Positions 1 through 7,179 of a stretch of 16,984 nucleotides of DNA are shown piece by piece. The DNA is from Thermoplasmata archaeon (lineage in GTDB: Archaea; Thermoplasmatota; Thermoplasmata; Lutacidiplasmatales; UBA184): NCBI GenBank assembly GCA_021823085.1, contig JAKAPG010000014.1:630-17613 (forward strand), written 5' to 3'. Every line of letters begins with the position of its first letter. Within the stretch, counting starts at the first letter, position 1. Position numbers and translations under genes: made by a program. Under the pieces are notes generated by a model. The model was not told the origin of the DNA. It made no database searches and saw only the letters and a program-made list of their open reading frames with translations.

Positions 1-759
1 CTCCGAACCGCGGGGAGCGGCCATCCGGGAGGGAGCCTCTCCGTCACGGACATCGTGACGGCACTCCTGTTCTCCGAGATGAATCTCGATCCGTCCCACC
101 CGGACGACCCGAACCGCGACCGGCTCGTCCTCTCCAAGGGCCATGCGGCGCCGGCACTCTATGCCGCGCTCGCGCATCGCGGCTACCTTCCCCCGTCGGA
201 GCTCGCCACGCTGCGTCAGCTCGGGAGCCGCCTGCAGGGGCATGTGGATCGGAACAAGCTTCCCGTCATCGAGGCATCGACGGGGTGCCTCGGTCAAGGG
301 ATCGGGATGGCGGTCGGCATGGCCCTCGATGCCCGACTCGCCCGCCGATCGAACCGGGTCTATGCGATCCTCGGAGACGGCGAGTGCCAGGCGGGCCCGA
401 CATGGGAGGCGCTGATGGCCGGCGGCCACTACCGTCTCGATCGGCTGGTGGTGATCCTCGACCGGAACGGCTACGAGACCGACGGGTCGACCGAAGCGAT
501 CATGGGCATCGAACCGATCGTCGACAAGTTCCGGGCGTTCCGCTACCGCACGATCGACATCGACGGTCACGATTTCCGCGCGATCCTCGCAGCTCTCGCG
601 GAGGCGCGCACCGTCTCCGATCGTCCGACCGCCATCGTCGCTCGGACCGTGAAGGGCAAGGGCGTCTCGTTCATGGAGAACACGCACGCTTGGCACGGGA
701 AGGCCCCGAACGCGGCCGAGGCCGAGCGCGCTCTGGCCGAGTTGGGAGGGCCGGCGTAG
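1..759 (+). CDS. Transketolase, N-terminal subunit (5' partial)
   Basis: This is the thiamine-diphosphate-binding half of a split transketolase, which moves two-carbon ketol units between sugar phosphates in the non-oxidative pentose phosphate pathway. The frame is open from the first base of the window. It already encodes the family motif GSGHPGGSLS at visible residues 5-14, so the true start lies upstream and the GTG at 55 is internal. Further motifs are SKGHAAPALYA, TGCLGQGIGMAVGMAL, and the ThDP/Mg signature GDGE (from about base 379) followed by DRNGYETDG. The split into separate N and C genes is common in archaea. The C-terminal subunit starts 9 bases downstream, so the two are almost certainly co-transcribed. 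Only about the first 20-30 residues seem to be missing. Identification is firm. Confidence 0.95.
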   Translation, partial: LRTAGSGHPGGSLSVTDIVTALLFSEMNLDPSHPDDPNRDRLVLSKGHAAPALYAALAHRGYLPPSELATLRQLGSRLQGHVDRNKLPVIEASTGCLGQGIGMAVGMALDARLARRSNRVYAILGDGECQAGPTWEALMAGGHYRLDRLVVILDRNGYETDGSTEAIMGIEPIVDKFRAFRYRTIDIDGHDFRAILAALAEARTVSDRPTAIVARTVKGKGVSFMENTHAWHGKAPNAAEAERALAELGGPA

Positions 760-768
760 ACCACCCCC

Positions 769-1731
769 ATGGCCGTGACGATCCCCGCCGTCCGGAAGGA
801 GAGCCTGCGGGACGCCTACGGCGAGACGCTCGTATCCCTCGGAGAGGCCGATCCGAACCTGGTCGTCCTGGATGCCGATCTCGCCGGCTCGACGCGCACG
901 CAACTCTTTGGAAAGAGGTTCCCGGACCGATTCTTCGACATCGGCGTCATGGAGCCGACGATGATGACGATCGCCGCCGGGCTCTCGTTCGGTCCCCGTA
1001 CCGTCTTCGCGAGCACCTTCGCGGTCTTCGCGGCCGGGCAAGCCTACAACCAGGTCCGCCAGTCGATCTGCTACAACCGTGCGAACGTGAAGATCGTCGC
1101 GACGCACGGTGGCCTCCTCGTCGGACCGGACGGAGGGACGCATCAGATGATCGAGGACATCGGTCTTATGCGCGGGCTACCGGGCATGACGGTGATCGTG
1201 CCCGCCGATGCTCCGACAACCCGATCGGCGATCCGGGCGATCGCCGGGTTCCAGGGCCCTGCCTACGTCCGCCTCACCCGAGAGAACCTTCCGACCGTCA
1301 CCGACGGGAAGTTCGAGATCGGCAAGGCGAACGAGCTGAGGAGCGGCTCCGACCTCACGATCGTGGCCGTCGGCGCCCTGCTCGCGCGGGGCCTTGTCGT
1401 CGCCGACGAGCTCGGGCGGGTCGGGGTCTCGTGTCGCGTCCTCGATCTGGCCTCGGTCAAGCCGGTCGACGTCCCGGCCCTCTTGCGCGCCGCGCGCGAC
1501 ACGGGAGCGATCCTCGTCCTCGAGGAGCATACGGTCGAGACCGGTATCGGCGCGCTCGTGGCGGCGACGACGACCGAGAGCTATCCGGTCCCCGTTCGCC
1601 GGGTCGGAGTCCCCGACGTCTTCGGAGAGAGCGGAGACGCATGGGCGGTCCTCGATCACTTCGGCCTTTCCACGTCCCGCATCCTGGACGAGGCCTGGGA
1701 GCTCCTCGAGCTGCGGGGCAAGGTTCAGTAG
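769..1731 (+). CDS. Transketolase, C-terminal subunit
   Basis: A 320-residue protein holding the pyrimidine-binding and C-terminal domains of transketolase; it pairs with the upstream N-terminal subunit to build the active site. It opens with RKESLRDAYGETLVSLGEADPNLV, in line with related C-terminal subunits. The segment FFDIGVMEPTMMTIAAGL carries the glutamate that activates the thiazolium cofactor. Related subunits usually read GIAEQNM there, so EPT in place of EQN is a local divergence. THGGLLVGPDGGTHQ and the PADAPTTRSAIRA segment follow the family pattern. The ATG at 769 lies 9 bases after the upstream stop. The transaldolase starts 31 bases after this stop, giving a three-gene sugar-phosphate unit. 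Confidence 0.95.
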   Translation: MAVTIPAVRKESLRDAYGETLVSLGEADPNLVVLDADLAGSTRTQLFGKRFPDRFFDIGVMEPTMMTIAAGLSFGPRTVFASTFAVFAAGQAYNQVRQSICYNRANVKIVATHGGLLVGPDGGTHQMIEDIGLMRGLPGMTVIVPADAPTTRSAIRAIAGFQGPAYVRLTRENLPTVTDGKFEIGKANELRSGSDLTIVAVGALLARGLVVADELGRVGVSCRVLDLASVKPVDVPALLRAARDTGAILVLEEHTVETGIGALVAATTTESYPVPVRRVGVPDVFGESGDAWAVLDHFGLSTSRILDEAWELLELRGKVQ

Positions 1732-1762
1732 GGGGTCTGCGTTCGGTCGCGAGCGATCTACG

Positions 1763-2410
1763 ATGAAGCTGTTCCTCGATACGGCGAGCGTGAAGGAGAT
1801 CCGGACGATGTGGGGGATCGGGATCCTGGACGGGGTCACGACGAACCCGTCGCTCGTGGCCAAGGAGGGCCGTAAGTTCGAAGAGGTCCTTCGGGAGATC
1901 TGCGACCTCGGCGTGCCGAGCGTATCGGCCGAGGTCGTGGCGACCGACGTCGAAGGGATGCTGCGGGAGGGCCGGCACCTACGCGGGCTCCACCCGTCGA
2001 TCTACGTCAAGATCCCGATGACGCCGTCGGGGCTCCAGGCGACGAAGACGCTCGCGGGCGAGGGGACCCGGGTGAACATGACCCTCGTCTTCAGCGCGAA
2101 CCAGGCGCTGCTCGCGGCGAAGGTAGGGGCGGCGTACGTGAGCCCCTTCATCGGCCGTTTGGACGACCAGGGGGAGGTTGGGATGGACCTCATCCGGGAC
2201 ATCGTCACGATCTATTCGAACTACCGCTTTGCGACCGAGATCCTCGTGGCGAGCGTCCGGCATCCGGTCCACGTCCTCGAGGCCGCGAAGCTGGGCGCGC
2301 ACATCGCGACGATGCCCTACGCCGTGATGGAGAAGCTCGCCCAGCACCCTCTCACCGACATCGGCCTCGCCCGGTTCCTCAAGGACTGGGAGAAGGTCCC
2401 CAAGGGCTGA
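1763..2410 (+). CDS. FSA/TalC-type transaldolase (fructose-6-phosphate aldolase-like)
   Basis: A 215-residue class I aldolase of the small transaldolase/FSA family, acting on sugar phosphates in the cytoplasm. The ATG at 1763 begins MKLFLDTASVKEIR, the normal family N-terminus; the frame stays open further upstream but only inside the transketolase gene. Visible motifs are DGVTTNPSLVAKEG (residues 23-36), YVKIPMT with the Schiff-base Lys83, NMTLVFSANQA, and SPFIGRLDDQG. Length matches the family (about 215-220). Location after the two transketolase subunits favours true transaldolase activity in pentose formation over free fructose-6-phosphate cleavage, but sequence alone does not separate the two. 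No obvious ribosome binding site is seen close to this start. Confidence 0.93.
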   Translation: MKLFLDTASVKEIRTMWGIGILDGVTTNPSLVAKEGRKFEEVLREICDLGVPSVSAEVVATDVEGMLREGRHLRGLHPSIYVKIPMTPSGLQATKTLAGEGTRVNMTLVFSANQALLAAKVGAAYVSPFIGRLDDQGEVGMDLIRDIVTIYSNYRFATEILVASVRHPVHVLEAAKLGAHIATMPYAVMEKLAQHPLTDIGLARFLKDWEKVPKG

Positions 2411-2456
2411 GCCGCGGCGCGGGCGTTATCGCCTCGCCCGCTCTGACCGCGCCGGC

Positions 2457-2741
2457 GTGAGCGACCCGGATCTTCTGGACAAGTATCTGCGACTGACCCG
2501 CGAAGCGCTCGCGCGCGTCCGACCCGGGCCCCCGTCGCGCTCGTTCCTCGCCACGGCTGCCGAGGACGTCCTGGGTATGGCCCGTGCCTACCTCGCCGAT
2601 GCGGAGCATTTCGAGCGGTCGGGCGACCGAGATCGCGCGCTCGCGGCGGTGAGCTACGCTCACGGTTGGATCGATGCCGGTGTCCGGCTCGGTCTATTGG
2701 ACGGAGGCGACGATGACTCGAAGTTCACGCTCTACCGATAG
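2457..2741 (+). CDS. DUF357 family protein
   Basis: A 94-residue, mostly helical, soluble protein. The stretch MARAYLADAEHFERSGD followed by ALAAVSYAHGWIDAGVRLG matches my memory of the archaeal DUF357 family, whose function is not established. The start is a GTG at 2457, 46 bases after the transaldolase stop. The 3' end overlaps the next gene (start 2713) by 29 bases, so the two are probably translated together. The family assignment rests on the YAHGWIDAGVRLG block. No catalytic residues can be pointed to. It may be a small regulator or a partner of the translin-like protein, but that is inferred only from gene order. Confidence 0.85.
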   Translation: MSDPDLLDKYLRLTREALARVRPGPPSRSFLATAAEDVLGMARAYLADAEHFERSGDRDRALAAVSYAHGWIDAGVRLGLLDGGDDDSKFTLYR

Positions 2742-3372
2742 AACCCCCCGCTCGCCGGGAGTTCCCGAGGCGGCCGTTCGAGCGATCGAAGCGCACCTCG
2801 CCGAGCGTGAGGCGCGGCGCGAGCGGATCCACGCGCACGCTCGCGATCTGCGTCGGGCCGCCCAGGGAGTGATGATCGCGCTGCACGAGGGCAAGCTTCC
2901 CGTCCGGGACGCGCAGCGACTCGCTCGGGATCTTCGCGGGCTCGTGCGCGTGACCCGCGCCACCGGTGGTTCCGAGTCGGGTCTCGCCCGGGATGCGGTC
3001 CAGGAGGCGGTGGAGGCGCTCCTGCTAAAGGCGATCGTTCGGGGGCGAACGATCCCGTCCCCCGCGGACCTGGGAGTGGATCCGGAGCCGTACCTCCTCG
3101 GGCTCGGGGACGTCGTGGGAGAGGTCCGGAGGCGTGCGCTGACGCAGCTGGCCGCGGACGACCTCGCGGGAGCCGAGGCGTCCGTGCGCTTGATGGAGCA
3201 CCTGTACCAAACCCTAATGCGATTCGACACTACCCGCGCGATCGTGCCGCTGAAACCGAAGCAGGACACCGCGCGCTCGCTCCTCGAACGGACTCGAGGC
3301 GAGGTCGTGCTCGCCCGGGTCCACTCCCGCTACCGAGCCGTTCCGGCCCCCGAGGCGACGGAGGAATCGTGA
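2713..3372 (+). CDS. Translin/TRAX family protein (archaeal translin-like)
   Basis: A 219-residue helical protein resembling translin and TRAX, which bind single-stranded RNA/DNA and, for TRAX-like members, cleave RNA using acidic residues. The translin-like features run in order: EREARRERIHAHARDLRRAA (residues 31-50), VMIALHEGKL, VQEAVEALLLKAI (97-109), YLLGLGDVVGEVRRRAL (127-143), MEHLYQTLMRFD (161-172), and LKPKQDTARSLLERTRGEV. Glu98, Glu101 and Glu137 fall where TRAX-type acidic residues are expected, but I cannot align them rigorously. The ATG at 2713 is preferred because GGAGG lies just upstream at 2703-2707; a start at 2674 would give a longer form. The gene overlaps DUF357 at its start and the phosphorylase at its end (GTGA, 3369-3372), indicating an operon. 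Confidence 0.85.
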   Translation: MTRSSRSTDRTPRSPGVPEAAVRAIEAHLAEREARRERIHAHARDLRRAAQGVMIALHEGKLPVRDAQRLARDLRGLVRVTRATGGSESGLARDAVQEAVEALLLKAIVRGRTIPSPADLGVDPEPYLLGLGDVVGEVRRRALTQLAADDLAGAEASVRLMEHLYQTLMRFDTTRAIVPLKPKQDTARSLLERTRGEVVLARVHSRYRAVPAPEATEES

Positions 3373-4163
3373 GCGGGACCCCGCGTACCACGATTGCGGT
3401 GATCGGGGGCTCCGGGGTCACCGGGATCTTCGAGAACGGCGCGACCGACCGCCACCGCGTCAGCACCGCGTGGGGCTCCCCCTCGGGGCCGATCGAGGAA
3501 GGAACCGTCGGCGGCGTGCGGGTGCTCTTCCTCCCCCGCCACGGACCCGGGCACACGATCCCGCCGCACATGGTGAACTATCGCGCGAACGTCGACGCTC
3601 TGATCGAGCTCGGCGCGCAGGCGATCGTGACCGTGAGCTCGGTCGGCTCGCTCCGCGAGGACCTCCCGCCCGGCACGTTCGTGCTTCCCGACCAGTTCGT
3701 AGACTTCACGAAACGCCGGCCGACGACGTTCTACGATGAGGGGCGCGTGATGCACGTCAGCCTCGCCGACCCCTTCTGCCCCGACCTCGTCGCGACCGCG
3801 AAGACGACCGGCGCCCAGCTCGGGATCCCCTTCGCGGAGAAGCGCACGTACGTCTGCGTGGAGGGACCGCGCTTCTCCACGCGTGCCGAGTCGAAGTTCT
3901 TCCGAGGGTTCGCCGACATCATCGGGATGACCCTGGTTCCCGAGGTGACGCTCGCCCGCGAGCGCGCGCTGTGCTACGCGTGCCTTGCGATGGTCACCGA
4001 TTTCGACGCCTGGGCGGGGCGCCCGGTCGAGCTCTCCGATGTCCTGAAGGTCATGGCGGGGAACGTTGAGCGGATGCAGAAGCTCCTGTCGCACCTGATC
4101 CCCGCGCTTGCCCATCGACCGACGTGCGAGTGCGCGCACGCGCTCGATCACGCCGGGGTGTAG
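3369..4163 (+). CDS. mtnP: S-methyl-5'-thioadenosine phosphorylase
   Basis: A 264-residue nucleoside phosphorylase that splits methylthioadenosine with phosphate into adenine and methylthioribose-1-phosphate, for methionine and purine salvage. Motifs in order: AVIGGSGVTGI at residues 10-20, LPRHGPGHTIPPHMVNYRAN with phosphate-binding Arg/His, VSSVGSLRED, CVEGPRFSTRAES, GMTLVPEVTLARE (186-198) and VTDFDAW (209-215). The TDFD aspartates are typical of the adenine-accepting branch, rather than Asn-bearing 6-oxopurine phosphorylases. The C-terminus has a CxC motif (Cys253, Cys255); a CxC near the C-terminus has been described in a Sulfolobus MTAP II and linked to heat stability. The GTG start overlaps the translin stop by four bases. 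The gene ends six bases from convergent rpoK. Confidence 0.94.
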   Translation: MSGTPRTTIAVIGGSGVTGIFENGATDRHRVSTAWGSPSGPIEEGTVGGVRVLFLPRHGPGHTIPPHMVNYRANVDALIELGAQAIVTVSSVGSLREDLPPGTFVLPDQFVDFTKRRPTTFYDEGRVMHVSLADPFCPDLVATAKTTGAQLGIPFAEKRTYVCVEGPRFSTRAESKFFRGFADIIGMTLVPEVTLARERALCYACLAMVTDFDAWAGRPVELSDVLKVMAGNVERMQKLLSHLIPALAHRPTCECAHALDHAGV

Positions 4164-4169
4164 CGGTCT

Positions 4170-4421
4170 CTACTCGGTGCGAACCCGGCGCACCGCGATC
4201 GGGATCACGTGGGCGTCGAACTCGCGCTCGGCGATCTCGACCGGATCGATCAGATCGGGGGGGATGTCGGTCAGGATCGGCGCTCCGAGGGAGATCTGCA
4301 GGGCCCGGGCCCCCAGGATGCGGGCGCGCTCGAAGCGGGTGAACGGTTCCGGTCCCCTGGGTTGGCTGCTGGAAAGCGACGGCACGGCCAACTCCTCGGG
4401 GCCGCGCAAGATCGCGGCCAT
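4170..4421 (-). CDS. rpoK: DNA-directed RNA polymerase subunit Rpo6/RpoK
   Basis: A subunit of archaeal RNA polymerase, homologous to eukaryotic RPB6 and bacterial omega, which helps polymerase assembly. The block FTRFERARILGARALQISLG, then GAPILTDIP and DPVEIAEREFDAHVIPIAVRR, is the conserved K-subunit signature and covers most of the protein. I chose the ATG at 4421 (83 residues). A GTG at 4436 would add five residues, but the only TATA-like box (about 4448-4454) would place the transcript start near 4424-4425, downstream of that GTG. A near-leaderless mRNA from 4421 is therefore favoured. The gene is convergent with the phosphorylase (six-base gap) and divergent from the potassium-channel gene. 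Confidence 0.92.
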   Translation of the reverse strand: MAAILRGPEELAVPSLSSSQPRGPEPFTRFERARILGARALQISLGAPILTDIPPDLIDPVEIAEREFDAHVIPIAVRRVRTE

Positions 4422-4447
4422 CAGAGGGTCGGCCACCCAGGCCGGGG

Positions 4448-4454
4448 TATTTAC
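4448..4454 (-). promoter_or_regulatory. Probable TATA box for rpoK
   Basis: Read on the minus strand the bases are GTAAATA, flanked upstream by CAAACC. This is the most AT-rich spot in a GC-rich divergent gap. Archaeal TATA boxes centre about 26 bases before the transcription start, which would put that start near 4424-4425, just before the ATG at 4421. The assignment is by eye only. Confidence 0.4.
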
Positions 4455-4553
4455 GGTTTGCTTGGATGAGGCCGCTCCGGCACGCGCTCGTGGGGCCCCG
4501 AGCCTGGGCTAGGGGCGAGCGTTCGGGTGCATCGTTACCCAATTAGACCCCAA

Positions 4554-5627
4554 ATGCGTGGTGGAAGCGTGCCGCACCCGTCGCTCGACTACTACCGGCT
4601 GCTCATGCGCCGGCTCTGGAAGTTCCTGCTCGCGTACGCGGGGCTCATCGCCGCTGCCGCGGCCGGCTTCGATTACCTCCAGTACGACGGGCACCAGCTC
4701 TTCACGTCCTTCTACTGGGCCGTCGTCACGATCTCGACGGTCGGCTACGGGGACGTCTTCCCTCAGTCGACGTACGCGCGGGCCTTCACCGTCGCGGTGA
4801 TCCTCATCGCCGTCTTCCTGGTCGCCTACCTAATCTCTATCATCATCAGCGTAGTGACGGAGACCTCGCGCAACCGATCCATGGGGATCCTCGGTACCGA
4901 CTTCAAGGGCCACACGGTCGTCATCGGCTACGGGCCGACCGGCCGCACCGCGGTGCGCGAGCTGCTCGCGACCGGACAGAAAGTCGCTGTCGTCACCAAC
5001 GACGCGGACGACGTTCCCAACATCCGGAGCCTCGCGAGCGAGGACCGAATCTTCGTGACGTACTACACGAGCGGCGAGCGCGAGGTGCTCGATCGGGTCT
5101 CGGTGTCGACGGCGAGCGCGGTCATCGTGTGCACGAACGACGACACGTCGAACCTGATCATCGCACTGGACGTGCGCACGGTCGCGCCTCACGCACGACT
5201 CGTCGTCTCGGTGAACCGCTCGGAGCTCAAGCACACGCTGCTCCTCGCCGGGGTCACCTACGTCACCGCTCCGGCCGAGATGGGCGGCCGGCTCCTTGCG
5301 AGCGCGTCGCTCAAGCCCGACGTCGCGAACGCGTTCGAGAACCTCACAACGGCGAGCTACGGGGTCGACATCACGGAATTCCCTGTGACCGAGAACACCC
5401 CGATCTCCTCCGAATCGCTGAGCGAGGCCGAACGCCTCGCGCGCGCCGCCTCCGACTGCCTGGTCGTCGGCTACGCCCGCCGGGACGGGCCGAGCGGGGA
5501 GTTCCATACCGTGCTGAATCCGCCGTCGTCGTTCGCGTACCGCCCGGGCGACCAGATCTTGGTGATGGGCTCGCAAGAAAATTTGCGTAGGTTCCAGCGG
5601 TGGATGGGGGTCCCGCCCGGGCGCTGA
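4554..5627 (+). CDS. Potassium channel, two transmembrane helices with RCK (TrkA-N/TrkA-C) domain
   Basis: A 357-residue MthK-like potassium channel subunit of the inner membrane. From the ATG at 4554: TM1 about residues 22-39 (LWKFLLAYAGLIAAAAAG), a pore helix and the selectivity filter TVGYGD at 62-67, TM2 about 78-102, then a cytoplasmic Rossmann-type RCK domain starting HTVVIGYGPTG (GxGxxG at 125-130). The RCK region continues through VIVCTNDDTSNLIIALDVR. A C-terminal TrkA-C-like domain ends in YRPGDQILVMGS. The RCK part usually gates the pore in response to ligands such as calcium or nucleotides; which one cannot be read here. A GTG at 4527 could add nine residues. The permease gene starts nine bases downstream, suggesting joint expression for ion homeostasis. 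Confidence 0.93.
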   Translation: MRGGSVPHPSLDYYRLLMRRLWKFLLAYAGLIAAAAAGFDYLQYDGHQLFTSFYWAVVTISTVGYGDVFPQSTYARAFTVAVILIAVFLVAYLISIIISVVTETSRNRSMGILGTDFKGHTVVIGYGPTGRTAVRELLATGQKVAVVTNDADDVPNIRSLASEDRIFVTYYTSGEREVLDRVSVSTASAVIVCTNDDTSNLIIALDVRTVAPHARLVVSVNRSELKHTLLLAGVTYVTAPAEMGGRLLASASLKPDVANAFENLTTASYGVDITEFPVTENTPISSESLSEAERLARAASDCLVVGYARRDGPSGEFHTVLNPPSSFAYRPGDQILVMGSQENLRRFQRWMGVPPGR

Positions 5628-5636
5628 AGGCTCCCG

Positions 5637-6914
5637 ATGGGGTACTCCGCATCGGTGGCCACGATCGTCGTCTTCGCGGTCGCCCTTCTCCTCGTGGCAC
5701 TGTTCGAACGCTACCGTCTGATCGTCGTAGGATTGGCTGCCGCTACGGCCGTCGCGGTCGGCTGGGTAGCTCCCGGGCAGCTCCTTCCACGTGGGTTCGC
5801 CGCCACCGGCTCCGTGATCGAGTGGAACGCGCTCGCCCTGCTGGCGGGCCTCCTCGTCTACGCGGCGCTGCTCGGCGCCCTGGGTCTCCCCCGGTGGGCC
5901 GCGCTCCGCCTCGTGACCCGCATGGACCGAAGCCCGGTCGCCGTCTACCTCGCTCTCGCCGGGCTCGCCTTCGCGTTCTCGATGGTGCTTAACTCGCTTG
6001 CCGTCGTCCTCGTGCTCGTTCCGGTCTCGCTCGAGGCCTCGCGCGAGCTCCGTCTAAACCCCGTCCCGTTCCTGTTCATCGAGATCCTGAGCGCGAACCT
6101 CGGGGGAAGCGCGACGCTGATCGGCAACCCGCCGAACTTGATCCTAGGGGCGGCGTTCTCCCTCCCGTTCGCAGGGTTCCTCGACCATGCCGCGCTCCCG
6201 GCGCTGGCCGCGCTCGGGGTGAGCGTCGCGTGGTTCCTGGGAAGGATACCCAAGAAGCGCCCGGAGGGAGCGCTCGCGCTCCCGGCGCCTCCCCGTCTCG
6301 ACCGAGCGCACAGCACGATCGCGCTCGTGGGTTTCGCCGGCGTGATCGGCGCGTTGATCGAGGCGACGACCCTCGGGATCCCGCTTTGGGTGATCGGCGT
6401 CAGCGCAGGAGCCATGGGACTCGCGATTGCGGGACGAAGGTTCGCGCGGGGTCTCCTTCAAGACTTCGACTGGTCCACGGTGCTCTTCCTGCTCTTCCTC
6501 TTCGTCCTCGTCGGGTCGCTCATAGAGACCGGGGTGATCGGCGAGTTCTCGCAGGGCCTCGCCGACACCGGGATCACGAACCCCTACGTGCTCGGCCTGG
6601 TACTCCTGTGGACGCTCGCCCTCGCGTCCGCGTTCGTCGACAACATCCCGCTCGCGGCGATCGCGGTCCCCCTCCTTCGCAGCCTCGGACCGGCCACCGG
6701 CGCCTCGACCGGGCCGCTCGCCTACGCCGCTGCGATCGGTATGGGTGTGGGCGGCAACGGCACTCCGATCGGTTCCATCTCCAACGTAACCGCGCTCGCG
6801 ACCGCGGAGCGTGAGGGTGTACAGATCGGCTGGTCGGAGTATCTACAGGCAGCCTTCCCGGCCATGGTGCTCGGCCTCGCAGCGGCGAGCGCGGTCTGGG
6901 TGCTGGTCGGTTAG
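5637..6914 (+). CDS. ArsB/SLC13-type (ion transporter superfamily) permease
   Basis: A 425-residue polytopic membrane protein, hydrophobic nearly throughout, with about ten to twelve helices. Two family signatures mark the inverted halves: SANLGGSATLIGNPPNLIL at residues 152-170, and SAFVDNIPLAAIAVP (331-345) followed by GVGGNGTPIGSISNVTA (370-386). These are typical of the ArsB/CitMHS/SLC13 group of anion and Na+-coupled transporters. The substrate cannot be told: arsenite, dicarboxylates, sulfate or sodium are all known in this superfamily. No arsenic-resistance genes lie nearby. A central cytoplasmic loop (about 203-224) contains KKRPEGALALPAPPR. The ATG at 5637 follows the channel stop by nine bases, so a two-gene ion-transport unit is likely. 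Confidence 0.88.
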   Translation: MGYSASVATIVVFAVALLLVALFERYRLIVVGLAAATAVAVGWVAPGQLLPRGFAATGSVIEWNALALLAGLLVYAALLGALGLPRWAALRLVTRMDRSPVAVYLALAGLAFAFSMVLNSLAVVLVLVPVSLEASRELRLNPVPFLFIEILSANLGGSATLIGNPPNLILGAAFSLPFAGFLDHAALPALAALGVSVAWFLGRIPKKRPEGALALPAPPRLDRAHSTIALVGFAGVIGALIEATTLGIPLWVIGVSAGAMGLAIAGRRFARGLLQDFDWSTVLFLLFLFVLVGSLIETGVIGEFSQGLADTGITNPYVLGLVLLWTLALASAFVDNIPLAAIAVPLLRSLGPATGASTGPLAYAAAIGMGVGGNGTPIGSISNVTALATAEREGVQIGWSEYLQAAFPAMVLGLAAASAVWVLVG

Positions 6915-6921
6915 CTGACCC

Positions 6922-6950
6922 GAGAGCTCCTCCATCCCCCAGGAGATCTC
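6922..6950 (+). terminator. Stem-loop after the permease gene, possible terminator
   Basis: GAGAGCTCCT at 6922-6931 pairs with AGGAGATCTC at 6941-6950 (nine of ten pairs) around a nine-base loop, CCATCCCCC. It begins eight bases after the permease stop. No T-run follows, and archaeal terminators usually rely on T-runs, so a role as an RNA 3' end or stability element is only possible. Confidence 0.3.
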
Positions 6951-7179
6951 GCTTCCGAAATTTGTGGAAACGAAGGTAACGCGCCCGGCCCGGGAACTTC
7001 TCCCGAGATCGTTTCTCGCTCCTCTTCCCGGCGCACGGACTCGGCCGGGGGACGGTCCGCCGGTTCGTCGGGGCCCGGGCGGGGTACGGGTCCGGGCGCT
7101 TGGTCCCTCGATCGAAGCGGCACCCTCCGGCGACGCAGATTCCTCGAGGACATCTCTTCGTCGCGGACCGGGTCCTCGC
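6951..7179. other. Intergenic gap between convergent genes
   Basis: This is the remainder of the 265-base gap between the permease and fdhD stops. Only Arg/Pro-rich frames typical of shadow reading in GC-rich DNA cross it. No TATA-like box, T-run, tRNA or repeat was recognised. Confidence 0.5.

Noticed and set aside
1394..1762. N-terminal extension of the transaldolase
   Set aside because: This part lies inside the transketolase C-terminal gene and is Arg/Ser-rich; the family N-terminus MKLFLDTA begins at 1763.
285..1766. A 493-codon plus-strand frame across both transketolase genes
   Set aside because: Arg/Pro/Asp-rich shadow crossing two confident genes in another frame.
6911..7153. An 80-codon minus-strand frame in the permease-fdhD gap
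   Set aside because: Arg/Pro-rich with no recognisable motif and no upstream signal.
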